From Pseudocercospora fijiensis CIRAD86 (Eukaryota > Ascomycota > Dothideomycetes > Mycosphaerellales > Mycosphaerellaceae): a DNA stretch of 64,000 bases. Below the pieces are notes generated by a model. That model was given only the letters and a program-made list of their open reading frames with translations, ran no database searches and had not been told where the DNA came from. The stretch lies in NCBI RefSeq assembly GCF_000340215.1, contig NW_006921539.1, positions 2,942,056 to 3,006,055 of the forward strand. Direction: 5' to 3'. How positions within the stretch are numbered: the stretch's first letter is position 1; every line of letters starts with the position of its first letter. Below are positions 32,621-45,429 of this stretch, in pieces. The position numbers and the translations under genes are program-made.

Positions 32621-33892
32621 ATGGTGCGAGAAACCAAGTTCTACGACGTGCTCGGCGTCTCGCCCGACGCCGACGAGGCTAAGCTCAAGACCGCATACCG
32701 AAAGGCCGCTCTGAAGCACCACCCAGATAAGAATGCACACGACCCGAGCGCCGCGGAAAAGTTCAAGGAAATCTCCCACGCATACGAAGTCCTCTCAGAC
32801 CCACAGAAGCGCCAGCTTTACGACCAGTATGGCGAAGAGGGCCTCGAGCAAGGCGGTATGGCTGGCGGAGGCATGGCCGCCGAGGATCTGTTCGCACAGT
32901 TCTTCGGAGGTGGCGGTGGAGGATTCGGCGGCATGTTCGGCGGCGGCATGAGAGATCAAGGTCCCAAGAAGGCACGCACAATCCACCACGTCCACAAGGT
33001 CTCCCTCGAGGACATCTACCGAGGCAAGGTCTCCAAGCTTGCCCTCCAAAAGTCCATCATCTGCTCAAAATGTGAGGGTCGAGGCGGCAAGGAGGGCGCT
33101 GTCAAGACATGTGGAGGTTGCAATGGACAAGGAATGAAGACCATGATGCGCCAGATGGGCCCTATGATCCAGCGCTTTCAGACCGTCTGCCCTGACTGTA
33201 ATGGTGAGGGCGAGACCATCCGCGAGAAGGACAAGTGCAAGCAGTGCAACGGCAAGAAGACTGTCATCGAGCGCAAGGTTCTGCACGTGCACGTCGACCG
33301 TGGCGTGCAGAGCGGCACCAAGATCGACTTCCGAGGCGAGGGTGATCAGACCCCGGGTGCCCAGCCAGGCGACGTTCAATTCGAGATCGAGCAGAAGCCA
33401 CATCCACGTTTCCAACGAAAGGGCGACGACTTGTTCTACCACGCCGAAATTGATCTTCTTACAGCACTTGCTGGAGGTGCCATCTACATCGAGCACCTCG
33501 ACGAGCGCTGGCTGACCGTTGAAATCCTGCCAGGCGAGGTCATTTCACCTGGCGAGATCAAGGTCATCCGTGGCCAGGGTATGCCATCCTACCGACATCA
33601 CGACTTTGGCAACCTTTATGTGCAGTTTGAAGTCAAGTTCCCGGAGCGCCTCTCTGGACCACCGGATGCCGACGGCTACCCGACACCTCTGAGCAAGGCG
33701 CAGATTCAAGCCCTCGAATCTGTATTGCCCCCACGCATGCCGCAGCACATCCCACCGCCAGACGCCATGACCGAAGACTACCAGCTCGAGAAGGTTGACC
33801 TGACGCGGGAAGGCGATCGCGCAGCAAGAGCCACCGACGAAGATGACGAGGACATGCAAGGCGGCGAGAGAGTACAGTGCGCATCACAATAA
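32621..33892 (+). CDS. YDJ1: Type I Hsp40/DnaJ co-chaperone, Ydj1/Mas5-like
   Basis: An intronless ORF of 423 aa. The J domain spans residues 6-70 with HPD at 34-36, which stimulates Hsp70 ATPase. A Gly/Phe/Met-rich region follows (77-110). The zinc domain (148-211) has four CxxCxGxG-type motifs: [24 protein letters not shown] and CKQCNGKK (the last is degenerate at its end, as in Ydj1). The C-terminal client-binding domains contain [20 protein letters not shown]. It ends CASQ, a CaaX box expected to be farnesylated, placing the protein on ER and mitochondrial surfaces as well as in the cytosol. ATG context CCACCATGG is strong. Confidence 0.97.
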   Translation: MVRETKFYDVLGVSPDADEAKLKTAYRKAALKHHPDKNAHDPSAAEKFKEISHAYEVLSDPQKRQLYDQYGEEGLEQGGMAGGGMAAEDLFAQFFGGGGGGFGGMFGGGMRDQGPKKARTIHHVHKVSLEDIYRGKVSKLALQKSIICSKCEGRGGKEGAVKTCGGCNGQGMKTMMRQMGPMIQRFQTVCPDCNGEGETIREKDKCKQCNGKKTVIERKVLHVHVDRGVQSGTKIDFRGEGDQTPGAQPGDVQFEIEQKPHPRFQRKGDDLFYHAEIDLLTALAGGAIYIEHLDERWLTVEILPGEVISPGEIKVIRGQGMPSYRHHDFGNLYVQFEVKFPERLSGPPDADGYPTPLSKAQIQALESVLPPRMPQHIPPPDAMTEDYQLEKVDLTREGDRAARATDEDDEDMQGGERVQCASQ

Positions 33893-34440
33893 GCGCCAAG
33901 GACAGACAGAGATACCCATGAATCTAGAGTGTGGAGATGACGCTATGAGGGATGGGCGTGATACACTGGGCAAGCCAGTAGCTTGCTGAATTCCACTGCC
34001 AAATCGATAGTCTTCGGGCTACTCGAGTTGGAATGGAAAAGCGTGCGTTCGGAAACGCAATGAGCGTGATAGATCTGAATATGCGATGGTGCTTCACATG
34101 GTTCTGGCACAGTTTACGTCGTTTTCACGAGCATGGCCTGCTTGCCTGCGGCCGTTTGGGGCGTTCGGCGTGGAACAAAGCTCCGTTGGGAATCGATAGC
34201 GTTAGCTGTACTGAATGAAGTTTTTGAAGTATACTCAGTCTACGCGGACATGCATTCTCATCAGTGCACCATGTGTTATGCTCTATCCGTGGACTCCATG
34301 CGAGTCTTCTGCCTGATTGAGATGGCCATTTGCTCGGTCAACTTGACAGGCCAACGAAATTATTGCGAGCCAGCTCGAAGTGCCATTCAGCTGCTACGTA
34401 GAAGTCTTCCAGCTATGACGCACGCTTAGCCTTGGCGCAC
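33893..34440. other. 3' flank of DnaJ and island border
   Basis: Normal-composition DNA without a supported gene. At about 34,430-34,470 CpA/TpG disappear and TpA becomes abundant, marking the right border of the gene island. Confidence 0.55.
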
Positions 34441-34649
34441 GCTTTCTACCGTTCAGCTTATATACCCTCTTTACGCTCGCATTCTATTAATACAACGTCT
34501 ATACTATTAACGCTTTCGTCTATTTATATTTCGACTACGCGCTTTCGATTAGGAAACCTCTTAGACTATTATAGGCAATATTATAATTAGTATATATCGC
34601 TTTATCTATAAAGTCCGATTTCCGGCTTTCTTACTTAGAGTATATATAA

Positions 34650-36450
34650 TATCTTCTTCCTACGGCTATTTAAATATAATACGCCTAAGAGGGTTCTTAG
34701 CCTTCTTTATACTCTCCTAAAGGTTATTATTTAGTTATCTAGAAACCGTAACTATCTATTTCTTTACTTCCTTCTTAAGGGCCTATTTAGCTAATTTCTC
34801 CTTCCTTTCTTTAGTAGTAGCCTATCTCTACTATAGCTTTAATTCCTTTACTTATATAGTATATTACTTATTTAGCTACTACTAGACCTTCTTAGCCTCC
34901 TTCTAAGTAGCCTCTTCTTATTTCTCTCTCTCCTTCCTAGTAAAAATATCTCTTACCTACTAAATCTTAGTAGATAAGTAGAATATAGTAGTAGAGCCGT
35001 TTTTTACCTTTACTTCTTTAATAAAATAACTTATTGCTTTGCTTTCTACGCTTCTTATTATTATTAAGAGTAGCTATAAGTCTACTTACTTAAGTTAAGA
35101 GCTAGGTATTCTAAGCCTAGAAGCTGCTAACCTAATCCCTTAGGTTTAGTACTTTCTTCGAGTTCTAAGTATCTACTATAGTCTTAATAATAGCCTTAAT
35201 CTTCTTCTAGTTAGCTCTCTTAATATTAGACCTAGTTAAAGCCTTTAAAGAAGGTCTACTAGACTGCTTACTAGAACTTAGCTCTTCTATACCCTTTAGC
35301 TTCTTTAGCTTAGATAGTACTGCCTATAGATTAAATAGATAGATATATGTCTTCTAGAAGCTACTATCTATATTCTTCTTTACTATTGCCTTAGTCTAGG
35401 CCTACTAGAACAAGCTAAAGAATACCCGCTTTGTTATACCCTAGATACTTATAGATCTATAGATAAACTAGTTTAAAGCCGTTAAGTAATAGCTTGCAAG
35501 AGGTACAAATAAGGATATATCTAGAGGCTGCAATCTATATATTAAATAAGGTAGATAAACACCTACTAAGATCTGCCTTTCTAGAGCCTAATTAAGGAAC
35601 TTTATATTTAAGTAAGAGCCGTATCTATCTAGTATTAGTAGGCTCTAGGATCTACTATTGCGAGCCTTCTACTTAGTATAGCGATCGAATACTTAAGTTA
35701 ACTATACGAAGCTAAGCTTATCGTTTGTCTAGCTAGAGGGTAACTTAGTAAAGAAGGCTAAATACTATCCTAGGTTAATATCTTCTACCTAAGTATCTTA
35801 AAACTAGCTAGGTTAAGCCTTATAGATTAAGGTAGGTAGTAGTGCTATACTACCAGTATAGATATAGCTAACAACTATTATCTACTCGCGGTTACTATCC
35901 TATATATACCCCTTTAACTACTAGTAGCTACTTATTATTGCCTACTTTGTAAAGATTCTTCTAGCTTTGTTAAGTACCCCTATTATAAAGCCCTTCTTAC
36001 CTATATTATATAGATTCTTAGGCTCTATACTATACTTCTTTATCTTAGCTTGCAACTTGTTAAAGTACTTAGTATATAAGGGCTATAAATTAGCCTTCTT
36101 CCGTACCTTATCCAGGTTGCTAAGATACTTAGAAAATAGGATATCTAAATGCCTCTTAGTAAACTTAGTAGGCTAGTTCTTATTAGGCTCCTTGCTATAT
36201 ACCTGCTTAGCAAGATTGCGTGCTATTAAAGCCGTTAGTAGTAGGCCTAGATTGGTTAACTTATTAATATATCTAACTAACTCTACCTCTTCTAGATTAT
36301 TTAGTAACCGCTTATCTTCGTACTAGACCTATTTGCTACCCTAGACACCTCTCTAACGCTTAGAAAGCGTTAAACGCTTAACTCTATAGGTCCTAGCAGT
36401 TGTATTAATATTAGGCCTCTCCTAGCTATTTAGATTATTAATCGCCTTCT
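34650..36450 (-). mobile_element. Decayed pogo/DDE_1 transposase, copy A
   Basis: On the minus strand, with TAG/TAA read through, the order typical of fungal pogo/Fot-type DDE_1 transposases appears. First comes NLYNIGKKGFIIGVL (about 36,000; the first catalytic Asp of the usual N-(M/I)-D-x-KGF motif reads Gly). Then come RSQSLLILDRYGSYLN, the second Asp, at about 35,640, and YRLQPLDISLFVPLASYY at about 35,500. Last is a C-terminal FQKTYIYLFNLQAVLSKL block at about 35,330. A similar copy lies about 2.17 kb further right in the same orientation. Many stops make it nonfunctional. Confidence 0.7.
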
Positions 36451-36790
36451 TAATCGGGTCTATAGTTATAGAGTTATTTACTTGTAAAGAGAGTCCGCGG
36501 AAGTGCTAAATACCGTACGCTAAGGCTAACTGTACGTTAACCCTAGGAGATTTCTAGAAGGCTTCCCTACCTGCCGTACACTCCCGCCTGCCGTATAGCA
36601 GCGTACGGTTTTACTATATATATTTAATACGGTCGTATTTACTTAATAATAGTCGGATTGTAAAGATTTTTAGTATATATAAAAGCGCTAGAAGCGCTCT
36701 TTAATCTAATATAGAGATAATATCCTATATCGTACTAGAAGCTATATAATATATATAGGCCTACTAGAAGCCGAACTACTAGCTTTCTTC
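36450..36790. other. Spacer between the two pogo-like copies
   Basis: Contains a 10-bp inverted repeat, ACCGTACGCT (36,512-36,521) and AGCGTACGGT (36,600-36,609), and CTGCCGTA repeats between. These may be remains of terminal inverted repeats, but I could not match them to the other element ends. Confidence 0.4.
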
Positions 36791-38560
36791 CTTAGAGATA
36801 CTATAATATCTTACTTAGGCGGTTACTCGAAGATAATACGCCGGAGGGGGTTTTTTACCTTCTTAATAACCTCTAATAGGTTAGTACTTAGCTATCTAGC
36901 GGCCTATTTATTTACCTTATTTATCTCCTTCTTATAGGCTTCCTTAGTAAGCCTTACCTTCTTTTCTTTAGCCTCTAGTTATCGCTATATAGCCTTTAGC
37001 TATTTAATACTAAGTATATATTGCTTCTTAAGTGCCTCCTATACCTTCTCGTCTTATTTATAAGCTACCTCTACCTATTTCTATTATTCCTTCTCTTACT
37101 ATATTTCCTTAGCTTTTAGTAGCTTAGAAGAACTATAGAATATAGAAGTAGAGCCTTCTTCTGCCCTTACTTATATATATAACTTCTTGCCTCGTTTACG
37201 GCGCTTCTACTTATTATATACGGCCTATCTAAGGCTATTAACTTAAGTAAGAAGCAATGAATTCTTAGCTGCTAAGGTACTAACTTTACTATATAGGCTA
37301 AGAACCTTATTAGTATCCTTATACTTTACCTCCTTACGGATTAACGAACTTATCTTCCGCTAGTCTTATATAGTAAGTAAGCTAATCGTAGAAGGCCTAT
37401 AGCCTATAGAAGGCCTTAATAGTAGGTTTAAATAGTCGCTATATAGCTTCGGCAATAGTAGCTTAGATAGGACTACTTCCGGATTAAATAGATAGATACT
37501 AGTCTTCTTAAAAGCAGACTTAATATTATAAGGTATTAGTGCTAGTATCTAGGCTTACTAGAAGAGTATAAAGAAGGTCTACTTTATAATATCTTATATT
37601 GCTTATAACTTATATAGATAGGCGTTTAAAGCGGTTAAATACTACGAGGTAAGAGATACGAATATAGCTATATCTAGTAGTTATAGCTAGTAAGTTCAAT
37701 AAGGCGGATATACGCCTACTAATATCTTCCTTTTAAGCGCCTAGTTAATAAACTTTATAGTTAAATAAGAGCCGTATCTATTAACTAAAAGTAGCCTCTA
37801 ATCGCGACTATTACGAGCCTTCTTCTTTACAAAACGATCGTATACTTTAGTTAACTATTTAAAGCCGAGTTTATCTAAAGTCTAGCCTATTAGAGAGATT
37901 ATAAAGAAGGCTATATACTTGTCTAGGTCTATATCCTCTACCTAGGTGTCCTAAAGATTGCTAGATTAAGCCTTATAGATTAGTATAGGCAGAATGCTCG
38001 TAAGGTTAGCGGAAATAGCTATAATATAGGTTATCTACTCTCTATTACTATCCTATAGGTATCCTATAAGCTGTCTACTCTTAACTACGTTCTTTAAGAA
38101 GTATCTTAATGCCTTCCTTAAGACCCTAATTATAAAGCCCTTCTTGTCTATATTTGTAATATTCTTCGACTTTAAGTTAATATCGTACTTATTAATAGCC
38201 GCTTATAAGTTCTCGAAGTACTAAGTATAGAAGAGATAGCTATCCGCCTTCTTACGAGCCTTATCTAAGTTGCTAATATATACTAAATCTAGGTATTCTC
38301 TCTACCGGTATTTAAAGCGAGTAGGCTAGTTCTTTCTAGGTATATTGCTATAGATTTCGTAGGCGGAGTTACGTATTATTATAGTAGTCGGAGGGAGGGC
38401 TAACTTAGTAAGAAGATTAATATAATCGTAGAGGGTTTATTCTTGTTATAGTATTAGTAATTGCTGTTCTTTATACTACTACTACTTAGTTCTAGCTTTG
38501 CTATTTTATAGCTTACTTAACTTCGTACGCTTGATAGAATACTTCCTTATAGTAATAGAA
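36790..38560 (-). mobile_element. Decayed pogo/DDE_1 transposase, copy B
   Basis: Parallel to copy A: SKNITNIDKKGFIIRV at about 38,125-38,170 keeps the first Asp. Sequence around 37,640-37,800 (TTTAAAGCGGTTAAATACT, AAATAAGAGCCGTATCTATT) matches copy A at 35,470-35,640. The two copies differ at many sites, so they are not a recent duplication. It is closed by TAG/TAA stops. Confidence 0.65.
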
Positions 38561-40780
38561 ATACTCGGCTTCTTCTGCTCTTTTCAATCAGCTATTATAC
38601 GCCTATATTGCTAGTCTATATCTATAGTTACAGTTGTTAGAAGATAGAAGGCCGAATTTCGAAAAAGTCAAATCGAGATATGCGATAGGCGGGGCTATAT
38701 AGCAGGTAGGGAAGACTTCTAACTCCCCGGATTTTAGAATACGATTGCCTAGTTAGCCAAATCCTATATAGCTACCTCTAGGTAGAAAAAACTACGTACC
38801 TTTTATACCCTTTAGCCCTTAGACAGCTTAAATCAGTACCTGTAATATAGTGCGAAGTTACAAATATAACTACAATAAAAAAATTTGTATAAAACTAATA
38901 TACATTCTAAATCGATATAAACTAAATTAAACAAAAGACAAACAAAAGACAAGCAAAAGATAAGCAAAAGACAAGTAAGACATAAGTAAAAGATAAGTAT
39001 AAAAATAAGTTTAGAAAATAAGTATAGAAAACAAGTACAAAAAATAGGCATAAAAATAATTCTAAAAAATAATTATAAAAAACAAGTATAAAAAAGAAGA
39101 AAAATTATATAATTATTACTTTAATTTATTAAGAGGACTATCTAGTTCTTCACTACTAGTCTACTAGCAGATAATAGCAGATTATTTTATAAGATTAAGT
39201 ATAGTATAGCTTTACTAGCGACTTTTCTATTAATTAGCTTAGTCTTTCCTATAGCTATTAGATACTAAATGTTTAAGATTTACTGCTCGTATATAGATTT
39301 ACTAATAAATTTTAGTAAATATTTATATTTAATTTATATTTAAATACAATCTTAGCTATAGTAAGGGTAGTAGTAACGCTTAGGGTTAAGATAAAGGGTG
39401 TTCTATAGCTATTTATATAACTCGTCGTTGTCTTCCGCTTCTATACTTAGTTATAGTATATCTACTAGTATATTCGCTACGCTAGTACGTTGCTATTGCT
39501 TAGAATACTCGCTTGTTCGGATGCTGTTACTATTAAGAGAGGCTCGGTCCTATAAAACCGTACGTCTACTACTACTAAAGGTACGCTCGGACTCTATAGA
39601 TATAGCGAAGGCAGATAATAAGTCGATAGCTAGTTACGAGAGCGTTAGATAGGCCGTCCGTTATATAGGCAGGCACTACTATTTAAGTAGACTTATATAG
39701 ATTAATTAGCTTATCCGCTTATTAGTACTAACTTATAGTAGCTTAATAGGCGTAGCGGTAATAAAGCACTTAAAGTAATTAATATTAGTTGTAAGTACGT
39801 TGTTCTTAGGCTCTTATTGCTACGCTATTATATCCGCTAAATAACCTATAGCTTCTATAGCGGTAGCGGCTATAGAAGTAGACTCCTTAGAAGCAGGCCT
39901 ATAGAATAAGAACCTAAGCAAGTAAAGTCTCCTATCCTGCCTTAGCAAGTCCTATATAACAGTTATATAATGTTTTTACGTATATTATAGTGCTAATCCG
40001 CTAGCACTAAGCCTACTTAGCGTATACGCGGAAATGCTCGGTAGCTCTTATAGAGATACTCGGTAGCCGGCTCGGCGGGTATACTAGCCGTATAGGGCTA
40101 TCGTAGTTAGTTAATGGGAAACACTCTACCCTATTCTTAGAAAGGTACGGTTGAGTTCTACTATCTACTACTACGATTAGTAGAGGGTGTTCTATACGTT
40201 GCTATAGGCCTATTTTCTAATAGTTCTAAACCGTCTACCCTTTATAGCGGCCTATAGAACCCCGAAAGATAAACGTAAGCGATCCGAATATGCCGGGCGC
40301 GGAAACCGTATAGAATAATATACTAGGAGCGCCGGTAGTATTAGAAAGCGACGCGGCGGTATAATAATACGAAGCCGAATATTAGGCGCGTTAAGAAGCG
40401 ACCCGCCTATAGCTTAAACGATTTATAGCTAAGTAAGAAGTACTTAGGCTAGAAGTATAAGCTTAAGAAGCTAAGCGAGAGAATACGCGTCTTCGTACTC
40501 TAAGGGACGCCGGCGGTATATAGGCTTCGAGTAGCGGAACCGCCGCTACGGGTCCTACGATAACCCCTTCCCTAGGTAATAACGACGACGAAGAAGAGGT
40601 AGAGTTAGCTAACGAGTCGATTTAAAGACCTAAATCTTAGAGAGCTAAATCTCTCTTCTACCGACTACCTCTTTCTAGAAGTACGCTAAGCGTAGCTACT
40701 ATACGTAGTATAAGCTACGTAGTTACTAGCTTTACGGCTATTAAGCCTCGCCTAAAGGAACCTAAGCCCTTTAAAGGCGA
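38560..40780. other. Mixed decayed repeat DNA, little recognisable
   Basis: From 38,820 to 39,360 the sequence is A-rich and keeps many CpA sites, unlike its surroundings. From 39,360 RIP-type sequence returns. Near 40,755-40,785 a plus-strand segment KEPKPFKGD looks like a retrotransposon Gag motif placed directly before integrase-like sequence, suggesting an internal deletion. No intact gene is present. Confidence 0.4.
38930..39100. repeat. A-rich short tandem repeat (CAAAAGACAAG type)
   Basis: Repeats of about 10 bp (CAAAAGACAAG, CAAAAGATAAG) grade into AAAATAAGTATAG units. Hydrophobic open frames on the minus strand (38,833-39,051) are products of the low complexity. Confidence 0.75.
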
Positions 40781-40789
40781 TACAATGCT

Positions 40790-41172
40790 ATTATTAAGCG
40801 CGGCTATCCGTCTTTAATTAATACCCTATCTAAGTTAACTAATAGTAGGGACAAATTAGTTACTATCTCTACCTATATCTTAGCCCTTCTCTAGGCGGAC
40901 CGAATAACTATTATCGATACGACTAGACTTATACTAGTAGAGCTTATAATTAGGAGGGACGCTATTCTCCCGATCGAGTTGTCCTATCGTACGTATAGTA
41001 TTTACGACTAGGGGTCTATTTATACTAGAGCGGATCTTCTTACCCTATAGGAGAAAGCTCTTAAGGAGATAACTACGACTTCTTAAGAGGGCCTTACTCG
41101 ATAACGTTGCCTCCGTAAAGAGGCTAAGCAGTATTTCGACGACTTTAATACTATTAATTAGGAACCTCTAAA
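40790..41172 (+). pseudogene. Ty3/gypsy integrase fragment, left part
   Basis: Plus-strand frame with read-through TAG stops: ALLQADRITII, DAILPIELSYRTYSIYDQGS, then KEAKQYFDDFNTINQEPLKVS. This is the C-terminal half of a Ty3/gypsy integrase (PIEL...; EPLKVGD...). It stops at the hAT insertion and resumes at 50,791 in the same frame. Confidence 0.75.
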
Positions 41173-41180
41173 GGTTAGCG
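41173..41180. repeat. 8-bp target-site duplication, left (GGTTAGCG)
   Basis: Identical to 50,783-50,790. Eight-base duplications are typical of hAT transposons. Confidence 0.85.
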
Positions 41181-42299
41181 TAGACCCCGCAGTGGTTCGG
41201 GTTGGTTTGGTTTAGTTTGCTAAGCCGAAACTCTAGTTTGGTTTGGGTTGGTTTGCTAAGCAACTATATAAGTAGCTAGTTCGAACTATATAATTTATCG
41301 GTTTTTAAGAAGTGTACGAATGTATACGTAGCTTCAAGCAAGCCCTTTATAAGACTTAGCAGTGTAGCCGGCAGCGTAGCCGGCATTTTTAGTCCTTAGT
41401 ACTTATAGAATTTTCGAATCCTACTTAGGCTACGTAGTTATATAAAGGTACTCACATAACCTTAAATCTGTGGACAATTAGCTAAGGGCACTAACTAATC
41501 AAAAGCACATACATATATATATAAGGCATTATAGTTTAGTTCGGAAACTGTACTCCTTAGGTATAAATTTCATCCTTTCGTTTACGGTTCAATTCCCTAA
41601 CTGCTTAGTAGAATATCTTTATCTAGATCTAGGTAGAACTCATCGATTTCCCTAGAAGTCCTCCTCCTTAAGAAGTTTATGCACTTTCCTACCGAACTAT
41701 TCGACAATATTAAGTACTAGGATAGCTCCTCCCTCGGTATCGGCATAGTATATAAAAGAGCTATAAGGCAGCTCTACAGAACGTTCTACTAGTTACTCGC
41801 TATACTAAGGCCGAATGCTAGTTCGTTCCTTAGAACTCTTAGTTATTTAGGAGATATAAAGGGTAGGGTAGGTAGTAACTTCGTATTATATAAGGAGGTA
41901 GAGTCTGCTATAGAAGAGGCCTTTAACCTATAGAAGATAGTAAAAGATATAGAGGCAGCTACAGGTCCAGGTACCTAGTTGAATTTTTAGTAGGTAGAGT
42001 ATAAGGATATTTAGAGGGAGTATTAGGTAGAGTTGCGAAGGCAGGTATATAATATACTCTAGAAAACAGGGATAGTGCCTATAACTATAACTATTAGACT
42101 CTTTAACCTTCCTTATTTTTCCCTGTTTTCTTTTTATAAAAATCTAAACTAATACAAATCAACCGGAATGTCTATCTTCTTTTAGTTCTTTGAAAAACCT
42201 AGCAGCGTAGCTAGTAGCGTAGCCGGCAGCGTAGCCGGCAGCGTAGCCGGCCTTTTTACTCCTTAGTACTAACGGGATTTTAGGAGACTTCTATTCCGT

Positions 42300-44800
42300 A
42301 CGGCTAATAAAGTATACTATACTATGTATATATACTTAGAGAGTATTTAGAGCGCAGTATATAGCGCCGTATAACAGCGGCTTATTTCGTATATAGAAAA
42401 GCTTATAGATAATACTACGAACATCCTTTCTACTAGAACATCTATCCTACCTAGCACCGTCTCGAATATAGACATTCTAGCCTTTTAGAATCTAATCGAG
42501 TACTTTAAAATCCTTGTCTATAATCGTTATACGCTTCGCGTAGATAGCTATAAGGTTAACCGCTAAAATAGTATTAGTATAGTCCGAAAAGAGGTAGAAG
42601 AGAAACATATATTTAAAGATACGAACTAGGTAGGCTTTTATAGCCTCTTAAAGGGCGCCTATCGCGGAGGCTTAGAAGCGAAGGTCCGTTCTATAATCCT
42701 AGGCAATTTCGCGAACAAGTCGTTAGAAAGGAGCTTTACGGATTAGGAGCTAAGAACTCTTCTAATACTACCGAATCTTACGGAGGGCTACGGCTAAAGA
42801 AGGATTAGTAAAAAGACAGTAAGAATGCCGGCTACGCTACCGGCTACGCTGCCGGCTACGCTGCCGGCTATAAATAGGACTTACTTCCTAGGCGCTATCG
42901 ACGCTTCGTACGATTGCTACTAGTAGTAGAAGCGCTAGTTATCGTCTTACGTAGAGCCTTGCCCGCCGTTGTCTTACGCGGAGCCTTACTCGCGACGCCC
43001 TTTCTAGTACCGGAGCTAGCGGTAGTAGTAGTAGCCCTCTTGCGTTAATATACTATACTCGTTCTACTATTTCCGGTCTTGTTGCGACCCGTAGAAGCAC
43101 TAGGTCCCTTCTTACGAGGCGTCGTAACTTAGTTAAGTAGACTCGCTATTGTAAAAGTCGTCGAATTAAGGAAAAAAGTGCGTTACGAAGGTATACGAAG
43201 GCGCGCGTAGAGCGAGGGTATTACGGAGGTAGTAGATATAGAGCGTAGAGGTATAGGTATCGATACGAAGGTTAAATATAGCGGTAGTATCGCGTTATCG
43301 CTAGGTAATAGAGTAAGCTTCGCGTAAGCCTATATTATAGTAACGTTAGAGCAAGGAAAGAAGGTAGGCACGGCTAAAAAAGGTAGGTACGGCTAAAAAA
43401 GGCAGGTACGGGAGACTTTGAAATATAGCCGGCATATATAGCCGGCATAGTAATAGGCGAAAGCCTCCTTTTAATAAATAGCCGGCGTAATAATAGTATC
43501 TTACTATAGTATAGATATTCTTTAGTAATGCCTTTACTAGCTATAGTAATCTTATAAGTAACCTAGGCCTATTGCTAGTAAATATAAGAAATATTAGGTA
43601 GGCTATACTAAACAAGCTAGTCATTTAGTAGGAAAAGGCCTACTACCGTCTCTATATGCCGGCTACGAGTGCCGGCTATCGCTCTAAATTCAACTCCGCC
43701 CTATCTCGGAGGCTAAGGTACCGAGCGGAAACCCTATAGCTTATATTCACTCGGTTGTCGCGGAGCGCCTATAGGTAAGGTATTAGAAAAGAGTATAAAA
43801 AGTACGAGAAGAGTATCCTAGGATATAGGTCGTAAGTGAATAAGAGTAGTACGCCTAGTTATTTATATAGTACGTTACTCTATACGACTAAGAGCCTATA
43901 TTATCTTATGCTTCGCTTATAAGACCTCGACTCTACTAGTATACTATCGATCTCTTCCTCGGTCGCTAATACGCTGTCTTAATTCTTCTTCGAGTTGCCG
44001 GACTTAGTACGTATCTATAGCTATGCAATAGCGCTACGTATTATAGAGAATTTCTCGTTAAAGTTTCTCTCTTATAGGCTTGCTATCTGCCTCGTAGTAT
44101 AGAGGATTAAAGTACTAATACTAAAGAATCTCCTTATAGTTAGGATACTAGGGCTCCTTAGGACCTTTATGTTTTAGGTCTAAATAGAGACGTATTATAA
44201 ACGTTCTATCGCCCTTTCGCTTACTACCCGCTAGGTCGCGATATACGAAGAAACTAATCTAAATATAGCTCGTCTCTATAATAGCCGGGTAAATATAGAG
44301 CGCTAGGTTTCTACTTCGTACCTTAGATTTAGGGACGGCGCGGAGATAAAATTAGAAATGTGGCCGGTACCTATAGCCGGCAAAAGGATACGAAAATAGG
44401 CCTCCTTCTAGGTTAATCTAACGACTAAATACAATTTCTAACTAATCCGCTATAAACCGACGCCGAATTTTAGCTAGAAGCTGTATATCTTTATTTTAAA
44501 GAGTAACCCGCTTCGTATAGATAGTAAGGAGGTTTAAAAGCTTAAGCTCGGTTACGAGAAATGCCTCCGTAGCTTCCTAAAGAGTACTAATCGCCTTAGC
44601 CGTAAATCGTATACTAGACCGAAAATCTAATATAATTTCTCGGACGAGTCGCTAGAAGGGAGTCTTAGGGATTAAAAGCTCGGTCCCTCTTTTGTTTTAG
44701 AAAAGCCGGATCTAGCGAAGGGTAATAGTACCTAGTTTAAAGCGCCGCTTCTTTATCGTCGAGTCCTGCCTTATTCCCTTTCTTTTAATAGAAAGATAAC
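42300..44800 (+). pseudogene. Decayed ORF(s) inside the hAT, unknown
   Basis: Two plus-strand stretches end in related sequences: ILGNFANKSLERSFTDQELR (about 42,700-42,760) and YNFSDESLEGSLRDQKLG (about 44,630-44,690). The second is preceded by FILKSNPLRIDSKEV. They look like duplicated copies of one protein family carried by the element. Stops are TAG/TAA. Not recognised. Confidence 0.35.
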
Positions 44801-45429
44801 TTTTCTTCGCGATAGTCTTCGTCCGCCTACTCTTTTTAGCCTTCTTCTATCTACCTATAGCCTTCTTATTTTTCGGTACTGTTTTCCGAGGAACCCCCTT
44901 CCTTCGTATATACTACGGAGAGCCTTACTCTTCTAATATCTCGTTCTCGCTACGGTCTCCCTATACTTAGCTTGCTTTACCCTTGCCCTTTAGCCTCTAA
45001 AGATATTTATCTGCGCGTTTAGGCGACGAGGATATATCGGTAGGACCTAGAAAATTAATAAGTATATAATCGTAAGGAGATATTAATGCTTCTTACCTTC
45101 TAGAACAAATAGTCTTCTATTAAACCGCCTTATTAGGTTATCGTTAGATTCGAATAAAGGATAGTAGCTTAAGGAAGGGGAGGCAGCCGGCTTAGGAAGG
45201 CCCGAAGAGCCGAATCCTTAAGGCATATTTATCTTTAAGAATATAGGGAAAGGGAAGAAGGAGAGGAAGAGCGAACAGAGAATTAGAAATAGTCCGTAGG
45301 TAAGCGGGGTCGGTTGCTATAGCAACTAGTCTATTTAGGTCCTAGGAATTCGAAACATATTTCGGATATATACCGGCTATATACGCCGGCTATATTACCT
45401 TATACGTAAACGCTTCGTCTCCTTAAAGC

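Noticed and set aside
13260..34440. Biosynthetic gene cluster in the gene island
   Set aside because: No polyketide synthase, NRPS, terpene synthase, P450 or pathway regulator is present; the genes are unrelated housekeeping and secreted-protein genes.
38833..39051. Minus-strand hydrophobic 72-codon frame
   Set aside because: Translation of the A-rich tandem repeat.
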